This document shows, one piece after another, positions 33,519 through 42,482 of a stretch of 64,000 nt of DNA (positions are counted from its first letter, which is position 1; the number at the start of each line of letters is the position of its first letter). Under the pieces are notes generated by a model, which was not told the origin of the DNA, did no database searches, and was given only the letters and a program-made list of their open reading frames with translations. Position numbers and translations under genes: made by a program. Source of the stretch: an uncultured Alphaproteobacteria bacterium (GTDB lineage: Bacteria; Pseudomonadota; Alphaproteobacteria; CAAHEQ01; UBA3637). Location of the stretch: assembly GCA_949292205.1 (NCBI GenBank), contig CASEYR010000004.1:1-64000 (forward strand). The letters are read 5' to 3'.

Positions 33519-34445
33519 ATGAAGAAACGGAATATATTTCAAAAGTCTTTTCTGGCAGGCGTGTTAACTTGCTCTTTGGGCGTAATGGGGTGTGCGACCG
33601 ACTATGATGGTAATGCGGTTGTTGTTGATGAAGGGGCTCCCGTTGCCGAGCCGTGCGTTGCCTCTGACTCTGATTGTTTTTTGACTGATCCCAGCGGTGT
33701 TTATCTGACTGAATCATTCGTGGAAACGTATGAGGTGTCTTCGGCTTCTGTTGCCGGAAAAGAAAAAAATCTTAAGCAGACAGATGTTTCGCAATCAAAA
33801 GGATTGCCTTCGGAAAGAGTGATTGCTATGTCTCGCCCTGCCGGGGTCAAGGCTGTTTCGGTTAAAGATAAACGACAACCTGTTCAACCGGAAATTTTTT
33901 CGGATGGTGTCGCCGTTACCACTGATACAACCGAGGTTGTTGTTGCGGATACAGCTCGGTCCGATGTGACAAATCCTTCGTCTGCTTCGGATGTGATAAA
34001 GAAAGAATCTTCTGAAACGCAAGTGGTTCAAAACGGTGATGTTGGGGTTGCTCCGCTGAAAACAGTTCGGACAACAATTACTGAAAAAACAACCCGAATG
34101 AAAGATGATAAGTCTAAAAAAGTAGACTTGCCTGCCGAAAAGGCAAAAACATTGGCTCAAAAAGTAACTTATGGTGAAAATACGCATGATTGGGAGGCTC
34201 CCGCCGGTGAAACATTGCGTTCATTGCTGATGAAGTGGGGGGAAGAATCCGGTTGGACGGTCGTTTGGAAGTTGGATCGCGATTACCACCTGGAAGCCGG
34301 TGTTGTGTTTAGAGGTAATTTTGTTGATGTTTCAGGGGCTTTGGTTCGATCTTTTGCTAGAGCAACGCCGGCTCCGATCGGAACGTTTTATAAGGGAAAT
34401 CGCGTGTTAGTTGTCAGTACGCAGGAGGATGAAAATGAACGCTAA
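33519..34445 (+). CDS. pilL: PilL/TcpQ-like pilus lipoprotein
   Basis: A 308-residue lipoprotein (signal with GVMGCATD, Cys near residue 27). A long disordered Thr/Val/Lys-rich region precedes a C-terminal ~85-residue TcpQ-type domain (HDWEAPAGETLRSLLMKWGE, then SGWTVVWKLDRDYHLEAG and an AFxRATPAPIGTFYKGNRVLVV-like end). TcpQ/PilL proteins help the secretin of type IVb pili to assemble and reach the outer membrane. It overlaps the secretin gene start by 11 nt, as in other type IVb loci. The symbol follows the R64 naming and is by position and domain. Confidence 0.75.
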   Translation: MKKRNIFQKSFLAGVLTCSLGVMGCATDYDGNAVVVDEGAPVAEPCVASDSDCFLTDPSGVYLTESFVETYEVSSASVAGKEKNLKQTDVSQSKGLPSERVIAMSRPAGVKAVSVKDKRQPVQPEIFSDGVAVTTDTTEVVVADTARSDVTNPSSASDVIKKESSETQVVQNGDVGVAPLKTVRTTITEKTTRMKDDKSKKVDLPAEKAKTLAQKVTYGENTHDWEAPAGETLRSLLMKWGEESGWTVVWKLDRDYHLEAGVVFRGNFVDVSGALVRSFARATPAPIGTFYKGNRVLVVSTQEDENER

Positions 34446-36090
34446 TGGTTTGAAGTTCGGTATTTTATTTGGGGTTTTGGGCGGCGTTTTTTTGTTGTCT
34501 GCCTGTAATAAGTATGTTGATGAAACAAATAAAAAGATTGAAACAACTCTGGAACGCGTTGAAGATTTGCGTCAAAGAGCAACGGTTCCGGATTTGCCAC
34601 AACCGGTGGATACCGTTCGGATGCAAAATGATATTTGGTTAGGTAATTCCAGTGTGAAAATTATGGAGGGGGATGCTTTGCCGGCTTGGCTGGAAAAGGA
34701 TAACAGTATTACTCTGTCCATAGCCGAGGAAACAACTTTGCCGACATTGGCTCAGGAAATTACGGATATGACGGGTATAACGGTTCGGTTAGATGATTTG
34801 AAGTCTGAAAATGCCGTCCCGACAGAAACTGTTCCGGTTAATTATTCCGGAAAATTAAGTGGATTGTTAAATTATTTATCTAATCGCTATAGTGTTTGGT
34901 GGCGTTATAAAAATGGTGTTATTACCTTCTTTACAAAGGAAACTCGTGTTTTTACGGTTTACGCTTTGCCGACAGAAACACAGATGCAGGCTTCATTGAC
35001 CGGCGCTTCTATGGGTGAAAACAGCAGTGGTGGTAGTGCGAGCTCCTCTTTGTCAACATCAGCTAATTTAGCTTTGTGGGATAATATTGAAGAGGGTGTG
35101 GAGCAAGTTGTCGGTGAAGAAGGTAAATTATCATTTAGTCGCGTGACGGGAACGGTAACCGTGACTGCAAGTCCGTTTGTGATTCAAAAAGTTGCCAGTT
35201 ATATTGCGAATTGGAATGAAAAGTTATCTCGTCAAGTTGCAATCTCTGTGAAAGTGTTGCAAGTGTCGATAGAAAATGAGGATAACTATGGATTGGATTT
35301 GCAGGCAGTCTTTAATTCAAATAATATTGAGGCATCTTATTCCAGTCCGTATTTCATTGATGCCGCAGGCGGTACGGCGGGTGCCGGTGCTGTTGGATTA
35401 TTGTCTATGACGTTGTTGCGTCCAAGTTCTAACTGGAAAGATTCAAAGTCAATTATTCAGGCGTTTTCAACGCAGGGAAAAACAGCTTTGGTAACAAGTT
35501 CCAGTGTAACAACATTGAATAATAAAGTTGCTCCGGTTCAGATTTCTACTTCTCAAAACTATGTGAAGGAAACAAATGTGACAACATCGGGCAGCGGAAC
35601 AGACAGAAGCACTGAAGTGGATATGGATACAGATACTTTGAATTATGGTTTTACGATGGAGATTTTGCCTCGTATTTTAGACCACGGACGATTGATTGTT
35701 CTGTTTTCTATGACACTAACAGACTTGTTGTCCTTGGATAGCTTTTCGTCAAATGGCGGTTATATGAATGGAAATAATCAGCAAAATTCGGATGAGGAAG
35801 ACGAAGATAGTGATACCGGTGATAAGGAAACAACAATCGTTCAATTACCAAAAGTTCAAATGCGGGGCTTTATGCAAGAAATTGCTATGCGTTCCGGTTC
35901 AACTCTGGTCTTGACTGGATTTGAAAGTGTTAATAATAAAATAGATACTGCCGGTATCGGTAAAGCTAAAATGGGCTTGTTGGGTGGTAAAGCCTATAGT
36001 CAGAATACGCGTGATGTGATGGTGATTTTAATGACTCCGGAAATTTTAGAGTCACCTTTGTCACCCGAAGCGCGTATGCGTGATTTTTAG
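34435..36090 (+). CDS. pilN: Type IVb pilus outer-membrane secretin PilN
   Basis: A 551-residue secretin lipoprotein: the ATG at 34435 is chosen because AGGAGG lies 6 nt upstream; the lipobox is FLLSAC. N-terminal region (ITDMTGITVRLDDLKSE) corresponds to the N0/N1 domains; secretin core from about residue 265 (QVAISVKVLQVSIENEDNYG) to the end (MRSGSTLVLTGFESVNNK, then DVMVILMTPEIL). A Ser/Gly-rich loop (GENSSGGSASSSLSTS) interrupts the periplasmic part. PilN forms the ring through which the pilus passes. It lies between pilL and pilO in the R64 order. Confidence 0.88.
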   Translation: MNANGLKFGILFGVLGGVFLLSACNKYVDETNKKIETTLERVEDLRQRATVPDLPQPVDTVRMQNDIWLGNSSVKIMEGDALPAWLEKDNSITLSIAEETTLPTLAQEITDMTGITVRLDDLKSENAVPTETVPVNYSGKLSGLLNYLSNRYSVWWRYKNGVITFFTKETRVFTVYALPTETQMQASLTGASMGENSSGGSASSSLSTSANLALWDNIEEGVEQVVGEEGKLSFSRVTGTVTVTASPFVIQKVASYIANWNEKLSRQVAISVKVLQVSIENEDNYGLDLQAVFNSNNIEASYSSPYFIDAAGGTAGAGAVGLLSMTLLRPSSNWKDSKSIIQAFSTQGKTALVTSSSVTTLNNKVAPVQISTSQNYVKETNVTTSGSGTDRSTEVDMDTDTLNYGFTMEILPRILDHGRLIVLFSMTLTDLLSLDSFSSNGGYMNGNNQQNSDEEDEDSDTGDKETTIVQLPKVQMRGFMQEIAMRSGSTLVLTGFESVNNKIDTAGIGKAKMGLLGGKAYSQNTRDVMVILMTPEILESPLSPEARMRDF

Positions 36091-36102
36091 GAGCTTTCAA
36101 TT

Positions 36103-37425
36103 ATGGTTGAGATGCCTAATACGTTAGAAAATGAAGGGAATGTCGGACGGGGATCTGCCGGCGGGAGCGTTATTGTTGACGGAACAAAATACGCCGTTGG
36201 TTTGATGTGGGCTCCTCTGCAAAATCCGGATGATCCCTTGCCTGAAATCAGAGAGGCGATGGAGGCTGAGCCGGGGGCTGATCTGTATTGTCAGCGTTCC
36301 TCTTCATCACCTCAATACGGCTTGGGAAAGACGTATTTGGGGCATCACAGCGGTGAACCCTCTTTGGCGGCTTCTGTGGCTTCGGCTTTGTCTGATAAAA
36401 CGTCTGCTTGCGGTGTTTTTAAGGTAGATGAGGGGTGGTGGTTTATCGCTATTCGGAATGATTTGATTTTGGCCGAGGAAGATATTCTGTTTGCAACCGA
36501 AGCAGAAGCAAAGAGAGCTTTTTTTGCCATGATGGCTGTTCCGGATTGGGGAATTCGTATTGTGCCCCCAGAATGGCAGGTTGAGGGATCTGTTCAAAAA
36601 TCTTTATCGGATTTGGTAAAAGGAACCAGAAAAACAAGATTATTTGAATTGAGTGCAACCAAAAAAACACAAATTTTGGTATTGGTTGCTATTCTGTTAA
36701 TCTTGTTGATCGGAGCCGTGGCCTATGTTATTGTGTCTTTATTGCAGGGGGTTTTTACTCCGGAGAAGATTGTTGTATTACCAACCCCCGAAGTTGTAAA
36801 GCCTGTTGAGCCGGCTCCGGAAAAGCCTAAGCCATGGGAAAAAGTTCCCGAAACCGATGCTTTCTTGAATAAGTGTTGGAATAATTCTTATCAATTAAGC
36901 TCTATTGTGATTCCGGGATGGCAGTTGGGAAAGGTTGTTTGTACGCCAAAGGGGATAACAACCGGATGGCGATTGTCTTGGCAACAAGGAGGTCGAATTG
37001 CTTGGCTGAAGGCTGCTTTGGATGAGTATAAATTAAATAAGATAACGGTTAAAGCGGATCCTTCGGGGAGTGCTGCAGAGGGAAGTATATCTTTTGCGGA
37101 TATTCCGATGGTGGCATCGGTTCCCTTGTTGACCGCCGATCAGCTGCGGGAACAGTTAACCGATATTAAGCAGGCAACGGCACAACCAATTCAGTTTTCT
37201 GAACAAACTATTTTAGATCCGCCCAATAATGCGGATGGGACTGTTCCTGCAAATCAACAGACATATAAGTACTTTTCTTTCTCTATCGCATCATCGTATT
37301 CTCCATGGGAATGGAAAGTCTTTTTTGATAAGTTTTCAGGATTAGAGTTTTTAAAAATAGAGTATGATCCGACGGTCGGATCGAGTAACAAGTGGACCTA
37401 TGAGGGGAGAATCTATGCAAAATAA
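36103..37425 (+). CDS. pilO: Type IVb pilus assembly protein PilO (PilO2 type)
   Basis: A 440-residue bitopic protein. Residues 1-185 form the cytoplasmic domain (VIVDGTKYAVGLMWAPLQN, GGxFKVDEGWWFIAIRND-type strand pattern), one transmembrane helix follows at about 188-212 (ILVLVAILLILLIGAVAYVI), and the rest is periplasmic with paired Cys (NKCWNNSY, KVVCTPKG) and a final EWKVFFDKFSGLEFLKIEYD segment. This topology and position match R64 PilO, part of the inner-membrane platform that aligns with the secretin. The stop overlaps the pilP start by 11 nt. Confidence 0.8.
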   Translation: MVEMPNTLENEGNVGRGSAGGSVIVDGTKYAVGLMWAPLQNPDDPLPEIREAMEAEPGADLYCQRSSSSPQYGLGKTYLGHHSGEPSLAASVASALSDKTSACGVFKVDEGWWFIAIRNDLILAEEDILFATEAEAKRAFFAMMAVPDWGIRIVPPEWQVEGSVQKSLSDLVKGTRKTRLFELSATKKTQILVLVAILLILLIGAVAYVIVSLLQGVFTPEKIVVLPTPEVVKPVEPAPEKPKPWEKVPETDAFLNKCWNNSYQLSSIVIPGWQLGKVVCTPKGITTGWRLSWQQGGRIAWLKAALDEYKLNKITVKADPSGSAAEGSISFADIPMVASVPLLTADQLREQLTDIKQATAQPIQFSEQTILDPPNNADGTVPANQQTYKYFSFSIASSYSPWEWKVFFDKFSGLEFLKIEYDPTVGSSNKWTYEGRIYAK

Positions 37426-38419
37426 AATGATTTCTTTTGTCAGTTTATTGTTGATTTCAATGATTTGTGCCGGAACCACAGTTCAGGCGGCCGACAAGCC
37501 GAAAAATAAAGAATCAAAAGTGGTTCAGGTAGAGAAGCAAGATCAAGATCAAAATCAAAAGGCTATGGATGCTGCAAGAAAACAGCTGGAAAAAGAGTTA
37601 AATGATACATCTCTGGCTGATAAAACAGCTGTGGATTTTCCTAATCGTCCTTCTTTGGGGTCGTTGGAGTTGGCTCCTTTACCGGGAATTAATGAGGCTG
37701 ACATCTCGGGGCCGGCACCGATGGCTCAGTCCGTATCTAAAAAAGATTTGCCGAGTGAGCAACTTTTAGGGCGTATTACTCCAGAGGTTTTTCAGGAAAT
37801 GGCTGACTTGGAGCGCGGAAATACTTTCTTAAAGTTACAAATGCAAAAAGAGCAACTGAAAAATGACTTGGAGAAATTAAAGGCTACCTATCGCCAGAAT
37901 CGATTGGATGAAATTTCAAAGCGTGAAAATGTTGTTCGCAGTCGTATCCAGTGGTGGCAAGAGCAAGAAAAAGTTCGTTTGGAAATAGAGAAAAAAGAAG
38001 CCGAAGAAAAGGCATTGGAAAAACAAATAGCCGAACAAGAGGCTTTGCGTGATAAATTACGTGAGGAAGCAATGAAGAAAGCTGAATCCGGAAAGGAGTC
38101 TAAAGGTGCTATAAAAACGGCTATTTCTTTGGAATCAAACCAAACATCACCTATCTTTGTTGATATGTATTCATTGATCAGTGTTCGGGGTATTCAAGGA
38201 AAATTAATTGCTCGCTTGAAAAACCTGTCGGATAACTCTATTATTACCGTAAAAGAGGATGATATTTTGCCGTCTGGTCACGTTGTGAAAAATATTACAA
38301 AAGATACGGTGTCGGTTGTATATGGGAATCGTCAGGATCAGTTATCTTTACAGGGGCAACCTGTTAAAGCTTCAACTAATCAAATAAAGACGGATACCGA
38401 GAGCAAAAATAATAAGTAG
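37415..38419 (+). CDS. pilP: Type IVb pilus biogenesis protein PilP
   Basis: A 334-residue exported protein; the ATG at 37415 follows GGGGAGAA and overlaps pilO. Signal peptide ends near VQAAD. Residues about 135-235 are a long charged coiled coil (KLQMQKEQLKNDLEKLKATY, EKKEAEEKALEKQIAEQ). The C-terminal ~75 residues (ISLESNQTSPIFVDMYSLIS, then VKEDDILPSGHVVKNITKD) fit the small beta PilP/InvF-like domain that contacts the secretin. It lies between pilO and pilQ as in R64. Confidence 0.8.
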   Translation: MQNKMISFVSLLLISMICAGTTVQAADKPKNKESKVVQVEKQDQDQNQKAMDAARKQLEKELNDTSLADKTAVDFPNRPSLGSLELAPLPGINEADISGPAPMAQSVSKKDLPSEQLLGRITPEVFQEMADLERGNTFLKLQMQKEQLKNDLEKLKATYRQNRLDEISKRENVVRSRIQWWQEQEKVRLEIEKKEAEEKALEKQIAEQEALRDKLREEAMKKAESGKESKGAIKTAISLESNQTSPIFVDMYSLISVRGIQGKLIARLKNLSDNSIITVKEDDILPSGHVVKNITKDTVSVVYGNRQDQLSLQGQPVKASTNQIKTDTESKNNK

Positions 38420-38446
38420 GCCAATGCTGAAAATAGAGGGAGTGCT

Positions 38447-41035
38447 ATGCTTGATAAGCAAGAGGCAGAAGATCGGACAGAAAAAGGGGATTCAGAATCT
38501 GCTGAAGCCGGACGCTCGGGTGTAGGTGTGGCTGTTCCTCCTCTGGCGCCACCCCCAGTTCGTCCGATAGCCCCTAAACTGGGTCTATTTCCTTCGTTTT
38601 TAACGAAAAAAAATACTTCTTCTCAAGGTGATTTAGAACAAAAAAATGCGGTCAATATGGTGTCGACCGAAGAAGTGGATAAGCGGGATTCTCTTGTTGG
38701 AGTTACAGAGGGTGTAAGTGCGCCGATTGTTCCTGAGTTTGTAGAGCAGTCCGTTCAAACGACAGACGCTCAGTCAGATGATTCCGGTGCGGTTACAGAG
38801 GGTGTAAGTGCCCCGATTATTCCTGAGTTTGTAGAGCAGTCCGTTCAAACGACAGACGCTCAGTCAGATGATTCCGGTATGGTTACAGAGGGGGTAAGTG
38901 CGCCGATTGTTCCTGAGTTTGTAGATCGGTCCGTTCAAACGACAGACGCTCAATCAGATGATTCCGGTATGGTTACAGAGGGGGTAAGTGCTCCGATTGT
39001 TCCTGATTTTGTAGAGCAGTCCGTTCAAACGGCAGACGCTCAATCAAATGATTTCGGTGCGAATGTAGAGGGGGTAAGTGCGCCGATTGTTCCCGAGTTT
39101 GTGGGACAGTCCGTTCAAACGGCAGACGCTCAATCAAATGATTCCGGTATGGTTACAGAGGGGGTAAGTGCTCCGATTGTTCCCGAGTTTGTAGAACCGG
39201 TTGCTCAAGAGTTGGAAACGAAAGAAATACGAAAAGTAGAGTTCGATGAAGATATGCTTGTATCTGATAACATAACCTCAACAGATGCAGTCCGTCAGGA
39301 AGACTTGGTGCATAAAGTGAAACCGCCGGTTGCAAAAGATATGGACGGGCTTAATTTGGAAACAGTTTCCAGTTTATCCGAAACGAATCAAAGTGCATCA
39401 TCTGATGATAAACAAACTTCTCAAGGAGATGTTGAGGTTTCAGATCAAAAGGTTGATTATAAATCGGCAAACTTTTTGAAGGATCTGTTCGCAAACGGAA
39501 ATGAGTGTGTTACTGTTGAGGGAGGAAACTTCCCTGTTAAAGAAGAAACTCGTGCTTTATTGGCTTTGTTTTCAAACGGTCGTTTTTTCGTTTCTGAATC
39601 AGCTCAGTTTGATGGTAAGGTTTTAGGGTTTGAATATTTGGCTCGCAAACGGCGTTTGCAGATTGGAAAACCTGAATATGTTCCAAGTATCGTTATTAAT
39701 GATATTTATGAATATGCTTCCAGAAATGTAACAAGTGCTCCGGTTGTTGAAAATGAAAATCAAGAACAAGCACGGATGCAACGTGACTTTGTGACAATTG
39801 TGTCTCGGGCAGCAATGAGTCGTGTTTCTGATATTCATATTGTTGTGGCCGATCATACAACCGTCATGTTCCGTGTGAACGGTTTGATGCAGACTGAAAT
39901 GGAGTATAACAAAGAGTGGGGAGAAAGCTTTGTTCGGGCGGCTTTTGCTTCATCGGATATTTCTGATTCCAACTATGCACAAAATGAATATCAGGCGGCT
40001 CAGAAATTAGGGCGAACGCCGTTACGGGGGTCTAACGGAAGATTGGTTTTGCCTCGGAATGTGTTGGGTATTCGTTTGCAGTTTAACCCGATTGCTTTCG
40101 GAACGCGGTATGTCGTTATGCGGTTGCTGTATGCTGAAGATAATTCGGAATCAGCTTCCAGTTTATCTGTTTTGGGCTTTTCCAAAAAAGAAGAAGAAAT
40201 GTTTTACCATATGCGTGCGGTTCCAACGGGTATCGTTATCGTGTCTGGGCCTACAGGTAGTGGTAAATCAACAACGCTACAACGTAACATGATTGCCATG
40301 TTACAAGAGCGTAATTATGAAATTAATCTGATTACGGTGGAGGATCCTCCCGAATACCCGATTCCGGGGGCTCGCCAAATGCCTGTTACAAATGCTTCCA
40401 TTGAGGAGGCTAAAGACCGTGAGTTTACAAAAGCTTTGTCGGCTGCCTTGCGGTCGGATCCTGATGCTTTGATGATCGGTGAAGTGCGGACTCTATCTGC
40501 TGCCGACTTGGCTTTTCGTGGTGCTTTGTCCGGTCATAACGTGTGGACAACCTTGCACGCTAATAGTGCCCCAGCAGTATTGATGCGGTTGCGGGATATG
40601 GGCGTTGAAGACTTTAAGTTGCAAGATCCGGATATTATGAAGGGAATGTTGGCTCAGCGCTTGTTCCGAAAAGTTTGTCCTTACTGTCGCGTAGCTGCGA
40701 AAGATCGTTTGGATCATCCTGCTGTTAAGAGGTTATATCGGGCCTTTGGTGATGCCGGTGTTGAATTTTCTTACTTGCGTGGTCCCGGATGCAAAGAGTG
40801 TGATTTCCGTGGTGTTAAGGGACGAACGGTGGTTGCCGAGTTCGTCGTGCCGGATGCAACTTTCTTGGATTTGATGATCCGTGGCGAATCGAAAAAGGCT
40901 CTGAATTATTGGATTAACGATTTGGGGGGGGTAACTTTACGTGAGGCTGCTTTATCCAAAATGTTGACGGGTGTTATTGATATTGAGGAAGTTGAACGCT
41001 GGACCGGTTTTTTGGATCAGCAAACAATAGCTTAA
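38447..41035 (+). CDS. pilQ: Pilus assembly ATPase PilQ with N-terminal 30-residue repeats
   Basis: An 862-residue type II/IV secretion ATPase. The catalytic half (about 430-860) has Walker A in IVSGPTGSGKSTTLQRN, the Asp box TVEDPPEYPIPGA, Walker B in DALMIGEVRTLSAADLAF and the His box HNVWTTLHANSA, plus a zinc-binding tetracysteine (KVCPYCR and GCKECDFRG). It powers pilus extension. The N-terminal ~330 residues are unusual: five and a half near-perfect 30-residue repeats (VSAPIVPEFVEQSVQTTDAQ and SDDSG...VTEG). Ordinary family members are about 500-560 residues, so the repeat region is an added disordered arm. Confidence 0.93.
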   Translation: MLDKQEAEDRTEKGDSESAEAGRSGVGVAVPPLAPPPVRPIAPKLGLFPSFLTKKNTSSQGDLEQKNAVNMVSTEEVDKRDSLVGVTEGVSAPIVPEFVEQSVQTTDAQSDDSGAVTEGVSAPIIPEFVEQSVQTTDAQSDDSGMVTEGVSAPIVPEFVDRSVQTTDAQSDDSGMVTEGVSAPIVPDFVEQSVQTADAQSNDFGANVEGVSAPIVPEFVGQSVQTADAQSNDSGMVTEGVSAPIVPEFVEPVAQELETKEIRKVEFDEDMLVSDNITSTDAVRQEDLVHKVKPPVAKDMDGLNLETVSSLSETNQSASSDDKQTSQGDVEVSDQKVDYKSANFLKDLFANGNECVTVEGGNFPVKEETRALLALFSNGRFFVSESAQFDGKVLGFEYLARKRRLQIGKPEYVPSIVINDIYEYASRNVTSAPVVENENQEQARMQRDFVTIVSRAAMSRVSDIHIVVADHTTVMFRVNGLMQTEMEYNKEWGESFVRAAFASSDISDSNYAQNEYQAAQKLGRTPLRGSNGRLVLPRNVLGIRLQFNPIAFGTRYVVMRLLYAEDNSESASSLSVLGFSKKEEEMFYHMRAVPTGIVIVSGPTGSGKSTTLQRNMIAMLQERNYEINLITVEDPPEYPIPGARQMPVTNASIEEAKDREFTKALSAALRSDPDALMIGEVRTLSAADLAFRGALSGHNVWTTLHANSAPAVLMRLRDMGVEDFKLQDPDIMKGMLAQRLFRKVCPYCRVAAKDRLDHPAVKRLYRAFGDAGVEFSYLRGPGCKECDFRGVKGRTVVAEFVVPDATFLDLMIRGESKKALNYWINDLGGVTLREAALSKMLTGVIDIEEVERWTGFLDQQTIA
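38701..39195 (+). repeat. 90-bp tandem repeats inside pilQ
   Basis: Repeats with a strict 90-bp period begin at 38701, 38791, 38881, 38971, 39061 and 39151 (last one partial). Each encodes a 30-residue unit containing EGVSAPIVPEFVEQSVQT. Copies differ at a few silent and non-silent positions, for example GCGCCG/GCTCCG and TTPE/TTPD positions, so copy number may change by slippage or recombination without changing frame. Confidence 0.95.
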
Positions 41036-41047
41036 AAAGAGGGCAAA

Positions 41048-42187
41048 ATGGTTAGTATTCCGACAAAGAAGAAAAGTAACAGCGAGGCAGTGGAGCAAAT
41101 CGGTCATATATCTAATGATATTAACACTTGGTATGCCCGTATCGTCGTTCGTTTGTTTACATCAGATCGTTTGGCTGTTTATCGAAAGTTAATGGCTTTG
41201 TTGCGCAATCGCTTTTCGTTGATGGATGCTTTGGATCGGATGCATCAAATTGCATCAAAAGATGGTAAAAATCCTGATGATACGATGGCTATTGCCGTGC
41301 GTCACTGGATGAAATCTATTCAAAACGGTGATTCTTTCTCTGTCGCTTTGCGGGGATGGGCTCCGTCAACTGAATTGTTAATGCTATCCGTCGGTGATGT
41401 GGCTAACTTGGAGTTGGCTTTGGAAAATACAATCAAAGTTGTCGAGGGTATGAACCGAATGAAAGCTCCGGTTGTGAATGCTATTGCTTATCCGATGTTC
41501 TTGATTTGTATGGTTATCTTTTTGATTTGGGGGGTCGGAAAATTCATGGTTCCGCCGATGGTTGCCGCCGTTCCGAATTTGATTTGGACTGGCTTGGCTA
41601 AATCTTTGGTTGATCTATCTTACTTTGTTGCCGATCATCCTTATTTATTGTTTGCAACTTTGCCTATTTTGTTTACAGGGATTGTGTTGACCTTTCCACG
41701 GTGGAAAGGTCGCTGGCGGGCAAAGTTTGATAAGGCTCCGCCTTGGTCAATTTATCGTATCTTTATTGGTGTCGGTTGGTTGTTGTCTTTAGCTGCTTTG
41801 GTTAAGGCCGGAACGCCGGTTTCAAAGGCTATGCGTTCCTTGAGAGCAGATGCCTCTAAGTATCTTCTCTACCGGATTGATCGCGCCTTGGTCTTTGTTA
41901 ATAATGGTGACAATTTGGGTGATGCTTTGTATAGAACGGGCTTGGGTTTTCCTGATGAGGAAGTTGTCGGAGATTTGCGAATTTATGCCGAATTGGATAA
42001 CTTTCCTGAGGCGTTGGAGCGATTGGCTGAAGATTGGCTGGAATCATCCGTGCGCGATATTGATCAAAAAGCGGCTGTTTTAAACGGATTTGCTATTTTA
42101 TTGATCGCTGCCGTCGTGGCGTGGGTTGTTATGGGAACTTTCGCTATGCAGGAGCAAATGGTCTCGGGAATGGGACTCGGCAGTTAG
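41048..42187 (+). CDS. pilR: Type IVb pilus inner-membrane platform protein PilR
   Basis: A 379-residue polytopic protein with T2SF/GspF-fold cytoplasmic domains. Helices near residues 150-172 (AIAYPMFLICMVIFLIWGVG), 198-218 (LLFATLPILFTGIVLTFP) and 345-368 (NGFAILLIAAVVAWVVMGTF). The first T2SF domain includes VYRKLMALLRNRFSLMDAL, the second WLLSLAALVKAGTPVSKAMR. It couples the PilQ ATPase to pilin extrusion. It is the last gene of the operon; the expected prepilin (PilS) and prepilin peptidase (PilU) are not in the window. Confidence 0.88.
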   Translation: MVSIPTKKKSNSEAVEQIGHISNDINTWYARIVVRLFTSDRLAVYRKLMALLRNRFSLMDALDRMHQIASKDGKNPDDTMAIAVRHWMKSIQNGDSFSVALRGWAPSTELLMLSVGDVANLELALENTIKVVEGMNRMKAPVVNAIAYPMFLICMVIFLIWGVGKFMVPPMVAAVPNLIWTGLAKSLVDLSYFVADHPYLLFATLPILFTGIVLTFPRWKGRWRAKFDKAPPWSIYRIFIGVGWLLSLAALVKAGTPVSKAMRSLRADASKYLLYRIDRALVFVNNGDNLGDALYRTGLGFPDEEVVGDLRIYAELDNFPEALERLAEDWLESSVRDIDQKAAVLNGFAILLIAAVVAWVVMGTFAMQEQMVSGMGLGS

Positions 42188-42191
42188 AAAA

Positions 42192-42224
42192 AGCAAAAAA
42201 GCCTCTGAAATAGAGGCTTTTTTT
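42192..42224 (+). terminator. Terminator of the pil operon
   Basis: AAGCCTCT (from 42199) pairs with AGAGGCTT around GAAAT, followed by eight T; directly after pilR. Confidence 0.9.
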
Positions 42225-42379
42225 TGGAGGTGTAGATCGGTTTTTTTTGGTTGAAAGAGGCAGGCTGGAGTCTATCTTTTTTTTATTAAATTGATGGATT
42301 AAAAATTTTTTTACTATTTTTGTTTTTTTTGCTTGCTTTTATAAAAAAAATATGGCATATATATCCCTGCATTCAAAAT

Positions 42380-42454
42380 GCGGGTGTAGCTCAGGGGTAG
42401 AGCGCGACCTTGCCAAGGTCGATGTCGAGGGTTCAAATCCCTTCGCCCGCTCCA
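42380..42454 (+). tRNA. tRNA-Gly(GCC)
   Basis: 75 nt with CCA. Acceptor GCGGGTG (42380-42386) pairs with CGCCCGC (42444-42450) with one G-T pair; discriminator T and CCA follow. Anticodon arm CGACC-TTGCCAA-GGTCG gives GCC. T loop GGTTCAAATCC is canonical. A possible promoter TTGCTT-17-CATATA lies at 42333-42361. The integrase gene begins 28 nt downstream. Confidence 0.96.
42430..42454 (+). other. Probable attachment site at the tRNA-Gly 3' end
   Basis: Tyrosine integrases encoded immediately downstream of a tRNA usually recombine in the tRNA 3' half, which is restored by the element. The T arm to CCA is the likely core. I did not find a second copy of this segment further right in the window, so the other junction should lie beyond 64000. 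Confidence 0.45.
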
Positions 42455-42482
42455 TTTAAAACAGCTTGTTTTTCAAGCACTT

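Noticed and set aside
38701-39195. The 90-bp repeats as a CRISPR or satellite array
   Set aside because: They are contiguous, in frame and inside a clear ATPase gene.
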